DNA of 64,000 bases from Triticum aestivum (GCF_018294505.1 NC_057809.1:419853485-419917484), one strand, 5' to 3'; shown: positions 11,457 to 23,272, counted from the stretch's first letter. Numbers and translations: made by a program. The notes: a model not told the origin generated them from the sequence alone.

Positions 11457-12319
11457 NNNNNNNNNNNNNNNNNNNNNNNNNNNNNNNNNNNNNNNNNNNN
11501 NNNNNNNNNNNNNNNNNNNNNNNNNNNNNNNNNNNNNNNNNNNNNNNNNNNNNNNNNNNNNNNNNNNNNNNNNNNNNNNNNNNNNNNNNNNNNNNNNNNN
11601 NNNNNNNNNNNNNNNNNNNNNNNNNNNNNNNNNNNNNNNNNNNNNNNNNNNNNNNNNNNNNNNNNNNNNNNNNNNNNNNNNNNNNNNNNNNNNNNNNNNN
11701 NNNNNNNNNNNNNNNNNNNNNNNNNNNNNNNNNNNNNNNNNNNNNNNNNNNNNNNNNNNNNNNNNNNNNNNNNNNNNNNNNNNNNNNNNNNNNNNNNNNN
11801 NNNNNNNNNNNNNNNNNNNNNNNNNNNNNNNNNNNNNNNNNNNNNNNNNNNNNNNNNNNNNNNNNNNNNNNNNNNNNNNNNNNNNNNNNNNNNNNNNNNN
11901 NNNNNNNNNNNNNNNNNNNNNNNNNNNNNNNNNNNNNNNNNNNNNNNNNNNNNNNNNNNNNNNNNNNNNNNNNNNNNNNNNNNNNNNNNNNNNNNNNNNN
12001 NNNNNNNNNNNNNNNNNNNNNNNNNNNNNNNNNNNNNNNNNNNNNNNNNNNNNNNNNNNNNNNNNNNNNNNNNNNNNNNNNNNNNNNNNNNNNNNNNNNN
12101 NNNNNNNNNNNNNNNNNNNNNNNNNNNNNNNNNNNNNNNNNNNNNNNNNNNNNNNNNNNNNNNNNNNNNNNNNNNNNNNNNNNNNNNNNNNNNNNNNNNN
12201 NNNNNNNNNNNNNNNNNNNNNNNNNNNNNNNNNNNNNNNNNNNNNNNNNNNNNNNNNNNNNNNNNNNNNNNNNNNNNNNNNNNNNNNNNNNNNNNNNNNN
12301 NNNNNNNNNNNNNNNNNNN
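11457..12319. other. Assembly gap (863 N)
   Basis: Run of N covering the end of the GC-rich segment of the family B 3' LTR. The 5' LTR retains about 260 bp more of this segment (3364-3627) before its own gap. Confidence 0.99.
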
Positions 12320-12478
12320 TAGTTAGTTAATTAAATAATTAATTAACTTAATTAATCTTAATTAATTAACTTAATTAATCTTAATTAATTAATTAAAGAA
12401 TTGATTGAACTAATTAATCCTGATTAGATTAACCTAATCAATTAACTAAACCCTAATTAACCTAACAGAGTATGACAG

Positions 12479-12564
12479 GTGGGTCCCACTGGACCCACGC
12501 GTCAGTTTGACCCAGTCAACCCCTATTGACTGCTAGCGTCAGCATGACATCATGCTGATGTCAT
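12479..12564 (+). promoter_or_regulatory. Palindrome cluster in the family B 3' LTR
   Basis: The same three inverted repeats as at 4160-4245. GTGGGTCC/GGACCCAC is at 12479-12486 and 12491-12498 with a changed spacer. The overlapping TCAGCATGA/TCATGCTGA and ATGACATCA/TGATGTCAT pairs are at 12539-12564. All arms are unchanged although the surrounding LTR has diverged. Confidence 0.45.
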
Positions 12565-12936
12565 AAATCCAATTTCAAATTAAATTAAATAATTAATTAA
12601 ATTCCAAAAATTAATAAATTCTTTTAAAATCATACCTTTTAATCCGTAACTAGGATGGATACATGAAAGTTGCTCAGAAGGACGAGACAAATCCGGATAC
12701 GTAGCCCGTTCGTCCACCACACATCCCTAGCATACCAAACTCGTAACTTTCCCCCTCCGGTTCATCTGTCCAAAAACGCAAAACACCGGGAATACTTTCC
12801 CGGATGTTTTCCTCCTTCACCGGTACCACCTCGGACCGCGTTAGGGCACACCTAGCTTTACGCTTTGTCATGTCATGCATCGTCATGCATTTGTTTGCAT
12901 TATATTTATTGTTTCTCCTCCCTATTCTCTCGCTAG

Positions 12937-14407
12937 ACACCGAGACCGACGCCGCTGCTACCCAGTACGACTACGGTGTTGACGACCCCTCTCTCTTGCC
13001 AGAGCAACCAGGCAAGCCCCCCCTTGATCACCAGATATCGCCTACTATCCTCTATACTGCTTGCATTAGAGTAGTGTAGCATGTTACTGCTTTCCGTTAA
13101 TCCTATTCTGATGCATAGCCTGTCATTGTTGTTACAACTGTTGATACCTTACCTGCAATTTTAAATGCTTAGTATAGGATGCTAGTGTTCCATCAGTGGC
13201 CCTACACTCTTGTCCGTCTGCCATGCTATACTACTGGGCCATGATCACATTGGGAGGTCATTATGGGCATATGATATATACTTATACTGTTACATTACTT
13301 ATGATACTGTTCGGAGATGGGGGCTGAAGGGGCAGGTGGCTCCATCCAGGTAGTGGTGGGCCTGAGTTCCCGACGGCCCCCGACTGTTACTTTGTGGTGG
13401 AGCGACAGGGCAGGTTGAGACCACCTAGGAGAGAGGTGGGCCTGGCCCTGGTCGGCGTTCACGGATACTTAACACGCTTAACGAGATCTTGGTATTTGAT
13501 CTGAGTCTGGCTACTGGCCTATAAGCACTAACCATCTACGCGGGGACAGTTATGGACACTCGACATTGTGGTATCAGCCGAAGCCTTCGTGACGTCAGGG
13601 ACTGAGCGGCAGGCGCCGGATTGGACTGGAACGCCTGCTAGGCTAGGTCTGCTTCTGGCCGCGTTCGCAACGTGCAGGTGTGCAAAGGGCGATGGGCCCA
13701 GACCCCTGCAACATAGGGTTTAGACCGACGTGCTGACCTCTCTGTTGTGCCTAGGTAGGGCTGCGACGTGTTGATCTTCCGAGGCCGGGCATGACCCAGA
13801 AAAGTGTGTCTGGCCAAATGGGATCGAGCGTGTTGGGTTATGTGGTGCACCCCTGCAAGGAAGTTAATCTATTCGAATAGCCGTGATCTTCGGTAACAGG
13901 ACGACTTGGAGTTGTACCTTGACCTTATGACAACTAGAACCGGTTACTTATTAAAACACACCCTTCCAAGTGCCAGATACTACCGGTGATCGCTCTCTCA
14001 AAGGGCGACGAGGGGCGGATCATCGGTTAGGATTATGTTATGCGATGATACTTGGTGAACTTACCATCTACTCTCTTCTAATGCTGCAAGATGGAGGTGG
14101 CCAGAAGCATAGTCTTCGATAGGACTAGCTATCCCCCTCTTATTCCGGCATTCTGCAGTTCAGCCCACATATGTTACCCCTTTTGCCATTTGATACCAAT
14201 GCATACATATGTAGTGTAGCTCCTTGCTTGCGAGTACTTTGGATGAGTACTCACGGTTGCTTTGCTCCCTCTTTTCCCCCTTTCTATACTTGATTGATGC
14301 GACCAGACGTTGGAGCCCAGGAGCCAGATGCCACCGTCGACGACTACTACTACTACTCAGGGGGTGCCTACTACTACGTGCAGCCCACTGACGACGACCA
14401 GGTGTAG
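12937..14407 (+). CDS. Candidate spliced LTR micro-gene, exons alpha and beta (family B 3' LTR)
   Basis: Exon alpha is 12937-13011 (75 nt) and exon beta is 14307-14407 (101 nt, stop 14405-14407), the same lengths as in the 5' LTR. The CGCTAG acceptor, CAG|GCAAG donor and GACCAG acceptor are identical. No stop or frameshift separates the copies; beta has several amino-acid changes (Leu to Pro, Ile to Thr, Asp to Tyr, Ala to Thr, Glu to Val), so this copy shows no sign of selection after insertion. An unspliced frame starting at 12804 runs through a hydrophobic stretch into alpha; that stretch coincides with the pyrimidine tract of the acceptor and may be no more than that. Confidence 0.4.
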
Positions 14408-14706
14408 TTTAGGAGGATCCCAGGCAGATGGCCTGCGCGTCTTTCGATCTGTATCCCAGTTTGTGCCAGCCTTCTTAAGGCAAACTTGTTTAACTTATGT
14501 CTGTACTCAGATATTGTTGCTTTCGTTGAGTCGTCTATGATCGAGCTCTTGTATCCGAGCCCTCGAGGCCCCTTGCTTGTAATATGATGCTTGTATGACT
14601 TATTTTATTTGTAGAGTTGTGTTGTGATATCTTCCCGTGAGTCCCTGATCTTGATCGTACACGTTTGTGTGTATGATTAGTGTATGATTGAATCGGGGGC
14701 GTCACA

Positions 14707-14837
14707 CCATTGTTCGGCGCTTAGATCGGAATCGGCTGTGATCTGAATCGCCACGAGTACGACTACCTCATCCGCGTTCTTGCAACGCTTCCACTTAGCG
14801 ATCTACAAGGGTATGTAGATGCAATCCCCTTCCCTTC
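14707..14837 (+). mobile_element. Copia LTR, segment 2 of 3
   Basis: Continues the LTR interrupted at 1622. It contains the block with GATCTACAAGGGTATGTAGA, which matches the reverse complement of 37745-37780 (GATCTACAAAGGTATGTAGA). Bounded by family B on the left (CCATT duplicate, 14707-14711) and the Fatima-like element on the right (CCTTC duplicate, 14833-14837). Confidence 0.8.
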
Positions 14838-15318
14838 TGTCGGTGTCAAAACCGGCGGATCTCGGGTAGGGGGTCCCGAACTGTGCGTCTAGGCCGGATG
14901 GTAACAGGAGGAAAGTGACACGATGTTTTATCTAGGTTCGGGCCCTCTTGATGGAGGTAAAACCCTACGTCCTGCTTGATTAATATTGATGATATGGGTG
15001 TTACAAGAGTAGATCTACCATGAGATCAGAGAGCCTAACCCTAGAAGCTAGCCTATGGTATGATTGTATGTTGTGATTGTTGTCCTACGGACTAAAACCC
15101 TTCAGTTTATATCGACACCGGAGAGGGTTAGGGTTACACAAGGTCGGTTACAAAGGAGGAGATATCCATATAAGTATTGCCTAGCTTGCCTTCTACGCCA
15201 AGTAGAGTCTCATCCAGACACGAGACGAAGTCTTCAATCTTGTATCTTCACAGTCTAACAGTCTGGCCAATGGAGATAGTCTGGCTGTCCGGAGACCCCC
15301 TAATCCAGGACTCCCTCA
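14838..15318 (-). repeat. Fatima-like element, 3' LTR
   Basis: TGTCGG...CTCA on the plus strand, 481 bp. The TATATAA of the other LTR is changed here (TTTATATCGAC near 15106-15116). The adjacent AGCCCCTGAAC at 15320-15330 is the minus-strand polypurine-like tract. Confidence 0.9.
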
Positions 15319-15838
15319 GTAGCCCCTGAACAAGGCTTCAATGACGATGAGTCCGGCACGCAGTATTGTCTTCGGCATTGCAAGGCGGGTTTCTTCTCCG
15401 AATACATCACAAAAGAATTTGAATACGAGGATAGTGTCCGACCCTACAAAATAAATTCCACATCCCACCGCAGAGAGAATACTTTTTTCGCAGATCTAAT
15501 TTGCTGGCTTGTTTTGGCAGCATGACGTTATGTCATGGCCCGGTGATTATTCGAACCGTTTCTTTTAACCAGCTCCACACATACCGCGATGCGGTTTCTT
15601 GGCACGTCTTGCCGAAGCGGAGATTGTGTCCCCCTAATTGCGGGATTCTCATTAATGTGGTCATGGGTAACCCAACCGTGTCTAGGACTCCTAGATTATA
15701 GGCAAGTCCCAAACGGCTACGGGGAGGACGCTTGATATTCACCCTCTTTATAAGGGGACAAGGCTTTCGCTTTTTCCCTCTTGTGCTCAATCAAACCCTT
15801 CCCCTGCCTCGAGTTCTAACACCCAAAGCCCAGGTTAG

Positions 15839-18540
15839 GTGCTCCGGATCTTCAACCATGTCCGGATCCAGCCTTCAAGGCCGATGGACGCCTTCCTCCG
15901 TGTTACCCCTCACTTCGGCCTGTGGCTCAAGACCTTTGAAGTAAAGTCGAAGATGATCGAGGGGCAACATGCAGCGTGCGGAGGTGCATCAGTAGGCAAG
16001 ATGGCAGGAGCTCCATGGCCGAAAGGTTCCTTTCCAGAGGTGTCCGAATTATGGCAACTGGAGTGGTTTTACGTCACGGCTCCCAGAAGTGCCAAGTGGG
16101 CGGATGCCCCCGCTTTCCGCTCGGGCCCCCCACCACAACTCATGTCATGGATTAGCAGGGGTCTGAGCTGGGGTCCAGCCAAGGACGTGCCTATACTGCA
16201 AAGCCGCATCCGAGATCTCTTCGAGGGAGATTTTAGTTTGGTTGCGGTAATACAAGTTATGCTGGTTCGTCAAGTCCAGCCTTGGAAACACCGGCCCCTT
16301 CGCTTGTGGGAGTTCAACCCAGAGGGACCACGTGTCGTTCAGAGTTTCCTCGGCCTGACGCACGAGGAGATGTACAAGTCATTCTTCGGACCTCAAGTGG
16401 AATGTCCGGATATTACCGAGGACGTGGGCCTGAGCAGTAACCGCGCCGCCGAACAAGTAAGAAATCCTCTAGCCGAACACACTGTCTTTTATTCAAAGTT
16501 ATTTCTGAGAGTTTGCTTTTTGACCAGGACTGGTTAACAAAGGCGAAGATGATTCGGTGTTTGTCCCCCCTCCCTAAGGGTTTGGAAAATCCGGTATTGG
16601 AGAAGATGCTTGAGGTCGCACCTTGCCCGGAGCCCTTGAAGGAAGATACCGGGGGGATAATACGGGCCGACGCGGGCCCCCATCGCTGCTCGTTCCAACA
16701 GAGGGAACGAGCGTCTCCACGAATTAGGACGACCGGGGGAGGAAAAGGACTGCTTCCGAGGATCCGGAAGCCGAAGCCTCCAAACAAGAGAAGAAGTCTC
16801 CCACAGAGGGTCCTGCCTCGGGGGTGCTTTTGCCGCACAAAGTCCGTGGGGGGATCAGCCCTCCAACGAGTCGTAAGTGATCCAAAAATATTTAATAGTA
16901 AGGGTATGGTATCTTTTTCCTCTGAGAAAATAATCACCGCATATATCTTGCAGTTCGGGCCTTAGCCCCTCTCAAATGAGCTCATCTTCGGGGGATCTTC
17001 TTCCAGAGATGATGGAGAGTGAAACGCCTTCCCCGGACTCCTCCGCTCCAGAAGCGGGCGACCCCGAAGTGTCATCGCGGAGGGCCTCTCCAGATCCGGT
17101 GAGGCCAGAAGGTAATCCCGTAGACCCCTGAAGTTCCCAGTGTCCGGCTCCCGAAGAGAGCATACAAAAGAGTCCGGCACCGTCTGGTGTGCGGTCGGAT
17201 GTTCTGAGGGAGTTAGTGGGGCAAGCGGCCATCTCAGAAGAGCACCATATGTTGATGGGTACGGTGATGGAGAGAATCTCATCCGCTGAAAGCGGATTAC
17301 ATGAAGCCTTTATGAGTCTACTGACAGGCTTTGAGGTATGTGAGATAATATGTGATAGTACTGCACATGTTAGGTGTGCCCTGTGTAGATAGTAGCCCCT
17401 GAGACTCTGGTTGTCGTCGAGAATGGCAGCAAACAGAGGATCATATTCCCAGGCAATAACCAGACTGCCCCTATGTGTAGGTGGTGGAAGCTCCGGTGGC
17501 TAGCCGGACTAGTGAGTTTGCCAAATTAAAACGGCAACTGGATGCGGCAGATGCCGACATCGAGCTTGTTGACAAGAGGCTTGACGAGGCACGGGGTAAG
17601 TGTTATTATCCGGTGAACGCCACATAGTAAGAGCAGCATAATGCCAGTATCTTTAATATGTTGTGACTGCAGATGGAGCTGCCACCGTGGAAGCCTTGCG
17701 GGCAGAACTTGCCCGAGCCAAGGAACAAGCGAGGATTAGTAATGCGGCTACTTTGAAGGCGGCCAAAGAGTTGAAAGCCGAGAAGGCCGCACATTGCGAG
17801 AGCCAAGAGAAGATGGCCAAGATGGCCGTAGAATTAAAAGACACTGCCGACCGTTGCCGGGTCCTTGAAAAAGAAAACCGAGCGAAGGCAAAGGACCTTG
17901 AGAAGGTCGCGGCGGCGGACAAAGACACCCGTTCTACTATGAGAGCGAAGAAGGAGGAGCTGCGGGAAGCCAGGGATATTGCGGCTGGGAAACCCTTCAT
18001 GTTACGGAGGAAGTTCGGAGATCCACGGTATGCCCCTCTGGACCGGCTGTGGAGTTCGGCAGATCATATATGGATTTGGCGGCGAGCGCTGCCGATGCGG
18101 CCAAGTACTTCCAAGGTCAGACAGATCGTGAAGTGGACAAGTTGTTCTGGACATAATTCCACGTTCCAGAGCGTCCGCTTTCATTGACTGACCAGCTAGC
18201 TGAATGGGCCGAACTGAATAGGTTGTCCGGACTCGCCATGAGGTCTGTTGTGGATCAGCTATGGCCGGAAAGGCCAAAGCCGAACAGCTATTTCAGCTTA
18301 GTGCAGTAGTTCCTTGATGCGGTGCCGCGCATTAATGTGATGAAGAGGTCGGCGTGCATAGAAGGCTCGCGGATGGCCCTTGCCCATGTTAAAGCATACT
18401 GGGCAGAGATGGACGCTACCACTGTTGCGGCGCAGGGTTCGGCCATAGGCCGGGTGGCTGCCGAGCACTATTTTGAGGAGGTTCTCAGGGGGTGCTCGTT
18501 TGATAGAGGCCCAGTGCTCAAAAAATATTATGTTTGAGTG
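15839..18540 (+). pseudogene. Antisense, intron-containing 'gypsy type transposon' (Transposase_28-like) gene, degenerate
   Basis: Five exons are predicted with canonical GT-AG borders: 15839-16456, 16528-16872, 16954-17335, 17481-17595 and 17673-18540. Introns are 71-145 bp (for example GTAAG at 16457, TTGCAG at 16953, GACTGCAG at 17672). An in-frame ATG at 15884 may be the true start. Exon 1 encodes a region recalled from plant Gypsy-associated proteins (residues MDAFLRVTPHFGLWLKTF), the Transposase_28 or plant-mobile-like type. Exon 5 begins with an Ala/Glu/Lys-rich coiled coil of about 110 residues. Lesions: a frame change inside exon 2, stop TGA in exon 3 (about 17129), a frameshift near 18065 and stop TAG at 18307-18309. 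It lies antisense to the gag direction of the host element. Molecular function is unknown; it is not a catalytic transposase that I can recognise. Confidence 0.6.
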
Positions 18541-19715
18541 ATATGTATTCTCATTGTAAGCACAATGCTTTTTATGAAGTTTTTATAAGGTTATGTTTAT
18601 ACTTTTGCCTAAAAGTAGTATGAAGCCTCCTGTGCGGCCATTTATGTATACATGTGTATAACTTGAAAGATTGCAGCCGTCGGCTTCAACACCTACGCAT
18701 ATAATGCGGAGGTGCTTGCAAAAAACGTGTGTTCACACTTAACCCAACGTCTTGGTCCTATTAAGGAGGTGATAGTGTAGCGAGCGAGGCAACCGGACTA
18801 TAATGCTTTAACTCTTTCACTTAGCTATAGGAGTTTGATAGTGGGGCTACTAGATAGCCCCTGGTGGCTCCACACTCTCCCGATCGCGGGGTGTGTGCAT
18901 GCCTGGCTGGAACACGGCCCTTCGTTAAGGCAGAGGAATTCTAACATTCCGATAGGTCACCGAGTGGTTGACCAGTCTCACGCTATATCATGAAAGTCAG
19001 TTTTCGGCTTTCTCTATTGAGGTGCTCGTCCGGATGAACCAGGGCACAATCGCAGTAGTTCTCCTGGTGCTACCTTAGCCGGTAAAGCGGAACGTAAGGC
19101 ACCAAAACACAGGAGCCGGGCAAACCCAACATTTGACCAAAGACAATGATTCGGAGCTGATGCATATAAGGCCAAACTCGCGACGCCGAACACTCCCTGA
19201 GGTATTCGGTCTTTATGGTATAAACCGGGCCTAAATAGTACCCTTCGTAAGAAGCCCCTTGTGTCCAGGTACGTGCATTATTCTGACGTGGCCACATGCC
19301 AAGATGTCAGCATCCTCCTCAACTGTGCTGAGAATTCGGTGGATATGTATCAACAAGAGACAGTAAAAAAGGTTTACGCAGGGTCTTAATCTGAAAAGAA
19401 TCCTTGGAGAGGGTCCCTGCTGCATGTCTGTACCTGTGTCTCCGTTGTGCCGTATCCTGGACGGGTGTAGCACGATGATCATCTGTAAAAGAGAGGAACT
19501 TAGGTGAAAAATTTGTCGTGCCAAAGGATAGTTTTTAAGGGAACCAAGTATAATTCAAGATGAGTAAAAACTGCCACTTGTCTGCGCGCGTTGAGCCCCT
19601 TGTATAGGGGTGTGACCATTGATCCGGTATGAATTACATATAGTTGTGCCGGACTCGTCTAACCGTGTCCGAGGTCTTGACGACCTGTTAAATGCTTTAG
19701 TTGGTGAGGCCGTTT
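18541..19715. other. Non-coding middle of the Fatima-like element
   Basis: About 1.2 kb between the ends of the convergent antisense gene and protease. No RT, RNase H or integrase motif in any frame, only short frames. This is where pol would be expected in an autonomous relative. Confidence 0.6.
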
Positions 19716-20735
19716 TTAGTGTGCGACTGCCAAGGCAGCCGCACTCTCTTCGGCGCACAAAGATCGCTTAATACTTCTGTGTACTGTAATGATGCCACGT
19801 GAGCCAGGCATCTTGAGTGTGAGGGAAGCATAGTGCGGTATTGCATTAAAGCGAGTGAAAGCTTCGCGTCCGAGTAGTGCTCGATAGCCACTTTGGAACG
19901 GAGCGATGTGGAAGGTTAAATGTTCACTGTGGAAGTTATCGGGGAAGCCGAATATAACTTTTAGTAGCAGGGAGCCCGTGCAATGAGCCCCTGGGCCTGG
20001 CGTTACTCCTTTAAAGGTAGTATTGCTATGGCAAATTTTTGTTGCGTCTATCCCCATTTGGCGGATTGTATCCTGATATATCAGGTTTAGACTGCTGCCA
20101 CCGTCCATCAGGACTCGTGTGAAGTGATATCCGTCAATTATTGGGTCTAATACCAGGGCAGCCCATCCTGCACGCCGGATACTTGCTGAGTAATCATGAT
20201 GGTCGAAAGTGATCGGTTGAGACGACCAGTGGCAGGACTCCGTGGTGATAGGCCCTTGGGCATATTTTTTTGGGACTGTCGTTTTGTTTCTTCCCTTGAT
20301 CACGTATAACACGTTTACTGTTTTGACTTCTGGTGGAAATTTCTTTTGTTCCCCAGTGTCTTGCTTGAGAGGCTCATCCTCGTCTTCGCTTGGTGTATCC
20401 TCACCATTGTGTACGGCGTTGAGCTTACCGGACTGCTTGAAGACCCAACATTCTCTGTGGGTATGATTAGTAGGTTTACCCGGGGTGCTATGGATCTGAC
20501 ATATTTGGTCCAGAATTTTGTTTAGGCTGGACAGTTCGTCTCTGGCGCCTTTAGAGGGCGGCTTTTGCTGACCTGGCCGAGAGCTTTTGAATCCGATGTT
20601 TACTGCCGTGCTCTTCATGTTGTCTTCTTTATTCCGGCGTTTGTTACTGCTGTTGTGCCGTAATTTCCCGTTTCCATCTCTAACTTCAGATGTACTGGGG
20701 TCGCAGGTGCTGCATCTGGCTAGCCATGTCCTCAC
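19716..20735 (-). pseudogene. Gag C-terminal region plus aspartic protease of the Fatima-like element
   Basis: A 339-codon open frame. The first ~170 residues are basic and low-complexity with an HTHRECWVFKQSG stretch typical of the gag tail of this lineage. The protease region contains VLMDGGSSLNLIY, a DGGS-type active site rather than DTG, as in Tat/Retand-like elements, followed by ALLGREAF. The frame stops shortly after the protease, where the RT should begin. It overlaps the preceding gag frame by ~50 bp in another phase, so a frameshift separates them. Probably inactive without pol in cis. Confidence 0.7.
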
Positions 20736-22764
20736 ACGCGCAAAAGCGGGTCATGAGGCTTGTTAATGATGTCATCGTTCTCGGCTTTTCTTGGCCGAGG
20801 TGTCTGGTGAGCCATTCGTCACACACGCTATGCTTAAAAGCTGCCAAGGCTTCGGCGTCCGGATAGTCGACAATTTGGTTCTTTTTAGTAAGAAACATGT
20901 TCCAAAGTTTTCGGGCTGACTCTCCGGGCTGTTGAGTTATATGACTCAAATCATCCGCGTCCGGAGGTCGGACATAAGTTCCTTGAAAATTGGCCCGAAA
21001 AGCGTCTTCGAGCTCTTCCCAGCTTCCAATGGAGTTTTCGAGGAGGCCTTTAAGCCGATGACAAGCTGGCCCTTTGAGGTTGAGGGGTAAGTACTTGATG
21101 GCGTGGAGATCATCTCCTCGAGCCATATGGATATGGAGGATATAATCCTCAATCCAGACCCCAGGGTCTGTTGTTCCGTCGTATGCCTCTGTGTTTACGG
21201 GTTTGAATCCCTCTGGAAATTCATGGTCCAGCACCTCATCGGTGAAACATAGGGGGTGTGCGACACCCCTGTATCTGGGTGTACCGCATTGTTCGGATAT
21301 TTGTTGTGTTACATTGTATGATGGGGCGCGCTTGCATGGTCCATAGATGGATCTGGTTGCGTCGTCCTTTTGGTGCGAGCCCTCGCGTGGATCGCGTATT
21401 GGCTTGTGAGTGGCGTTGTTTGCCGCTCGATGTTGGCCATGAGGTCGTCTATCCGGCTAGGTGGCTGCTTTGATATTTGGTTGTGGGGGGTCTGAGGCCT
21501 CCTCATCGTATTCAGGTAGCAACTTCCGCTTTGGATAGCTCTTGGTGGGGCGATTGTCGCCGTACCTTGCTGCTGTGTTGAGTACTTTACTCCCTCTGAT
21601 TTGGAGTGTGTCTTGCGCAGCCTTGAGCCTTTGCTTCTGCTTTTTCAGACTCCTCGTAGTGGCAATAAGCCTTTGACGGGCATTCTGCTGCTCTGGGTGC
21701 TTGTCCGGTGTTATGTCATCCGGACTATTATCTTTGATAGAATTGGTTTGTTCGGTTTGATTTCCCGGATTGCCGTGGTCCGGCAGTAGTTCGCCCTGCT
21801 CCAACGCTGGGTCTATGTGATCGTTATTTCTGCCGAGGCGGGATTTGGGGCGGCGCTTGCGCCGCCGCTTTGACTGCTTCTCAAGGGAACAAGCCTTCGG
21901 TGCGTCCTTCCGTTCCTCGTCGTCGTCTTCTTTTGGTGTGTCCACCATGTATACGTTATATGATGAAGTGGACGTCAAGCGCCCTGTGGGCGGTGGTTCC
22001 TCTTCGCCTCCCGCATCATCGTCCATACCGTCGATGTCTGCGGAGTCGAAGTCAAGCATGTCGGTTGAGTCATCGACGGTGGCTATTAAGTGGGTGGTGG
22101 GTGGGCGTCAAATTTCTTCGTCGTCCGCATCCCAATCCTGTTGGCCATAATCTGGCCAGGGCTCTCCTGACAAAGAGAGAGACCTTAGTGAATTCAGAAT
22201 GTCGCCAAAGGGCGAGTGCTGAAAGATATCTGCGGTGGTGAATTCCATGATCGGTGCCCAATCGAATTCGATTGGCGGGGGCGCGGGCGGTTCGAAGTCA
22301 GAAAAAGAGTCTGGCACCTTGGAGTCACGGGCTACGCAGAGGATTATGCTGGTGTTTGGATCGATCGCCGTTGAGACTGCAGCCCCTGAGGTGGTGTCTA
22401 ACCACCTGTCCTCGATTGGCACAGCTGGCTCTGAGCTAAGGATCGGAGCTGGTGCAGGCGCGGCCTCTGGGGTACTGCTCGGCGGCAGAGCTAGGTCATA
22501 CCCACTGTGACAGTGCGGCGCGCCCGGCTGTGGCTTGAATCCGTCGAAGATCAAGTCTCCACGGATGTCGGCCATGTAGTTCAAACTTCCAAATCTGACC
22601 TGATGGCCAGGGGCGTAGCTTTCAATCTGCTCCATATGGCCAAGCGAATTAGCCTGCAATGCAAAGCCGTCGAATACGAAGATCTGTCCGGGGAGAAAAG
22701 TCTCAACCTGGACCACATCGCTATCGATGATTGTAGGAGCCATCAAGCCTAACAGTGACAACAC
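20686..22764 (-). pseudogene. Gag of the Fatima-like element, broken into several frames
   Basis: Three pieces follow each other on the minus strand: 22764-22108 (acidic, Pro-rich N-terminal part), 22059-21457 (highly charged Lys/Arg and Glu/Asp linker, probable coiled coil) and 21234-20686. The last matches the retrotransposon gag core (YDGTTDPGVWIEDYILHIHM, then LKGPACHRLKGL and a FQGTYVRP segment). Stops and frame changes between the pieces mean no single gag protein can be made. Confidence 0.7.
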
Positions 22765-22790
22765 AGAGGAACTCTCAATGAAAGCACCAA

Positions 22791-23272
22791 TGTCGGTGTC
22801 AAAATTGGCGGATCTCGGGTAGGGGGTCCCGAACTGTGCGTCTAGGCCGGATGGTAACAGGAGGCAAGGGACATGATGTTTTACCCAGGTTCGGGCCCTC
22901 TTGATGGAGATAAAACCCTACGTCCTGCTTGATTAATATTGATGATATGGGTGTTACAAGAGTAGATCTACCACGAGATCAGAGAGGCTAAACCCTAGAA
23001 GCTAGCCTATTGTATGATTGTATGTTGTGATTGTTGTCCTACGGACTAAAACCCTTCGGTTTATATAGACACCGGAGAGGGTTAGGGTTACACAAGGTCA
23101 GTTATAAAGGAGGAGATATCCATATACTCATTGCCTAGCTTGCCTTCTACGCCAAGTAGAGTCTCATCCGGACACGAGACGAAGTCTTCAATCTTGTATC
23201 TTCACAGTCTAACAGTCCGGCCAATGGAGATAGTCCGGCTGTCCGGAGACCCCCTAATCCAGGAGTCCCTCA
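22791..23272 (-). repeat. Fatima-like element, 5' LTR
   Basis: 482 bp. In element sense it starts TGAGGGACTCC and ends GACACCGACA. A TATATAA box (GTCTATATAA, plus coordinates 23061-23070) is intact here. The minus-strand sequence just inside the LTR (TTGGTGCTTTCATTGAGAG, 22772-22790) is the candidate primer-binding site; I cannot assign the tRNA. Confidence 0.9.

Larger units (their letters stand above)
1623..14706 (+). mobile_element. Family B: Gypsy-type LTR retrotransposon with giant LTRs and non-coding interior
   Basis: Two long direct repeats (1623-6400 and 9941-14706) start TGTAACGCCC and end GGGGGCGTCACA. They flank 3540 bp. A perfect initiator-Met tRNA primer site follows the left LTR (6404-6415), and a purine-rich tract (GTGGAGGAGATT) precedes the right LTR, so the element reads on the plus strand. 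Target duplication is CCGTT/CCATT inside a Copia LTR. No gag, protease, RT or integrase is recognisable in the interior, so it is non-autonomous. Its LTR ends and the block before the polypurine tract (CTCGGGACGAGAT...GTGG.GGAG) resemble family A, which suggests a relative of that chromodomain lineage supplies its proteins. A hand count over 186 aligned LTR bases (4360-4545 vs 12670-12855) gives about 11 differences, so the insertion is not recent. Confidence 0.85.
9941..14706 (+). repeat. Family B 3' LTR (4766 bp including two gaps)
   Basis: Co-linear with the 5' LTR, with scattered substitutions and an 11-bp deletion near 12660. Ends GTCACA at 14706, followed by the target duplication CCATT. 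Palindromes and both micro-gene exons are retained at the same relative positions. Confidence 0.85.
14838..23272 (-). mobile_element. Fatima-like Ty3/Gypsy element, non-autonomous, with antisense gene
   Basis: LTRs of 481 and 482 bp (14838-15318, 22791-23272) are flanked by a perfect 5-bp duplication CCTTC (14833-14837, 23273-23277). In element sense the LTR starts TGAGGGA and ends CACCGACA, as I recall for Triticeae Fatima elements. The minus strand encodes a broken gag and an aspartic protease; RT, RNase H and integrase are absent. The plus strand carries an intron-containing gene of the 'putative gypsy type transposon' type (15839-18540). A hand comparison of the LTRs gives about 22 differences in 481 bp. 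It could be a standard non-autonomous subfamily rather than a one-off deletion. Confidence 0.85.
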
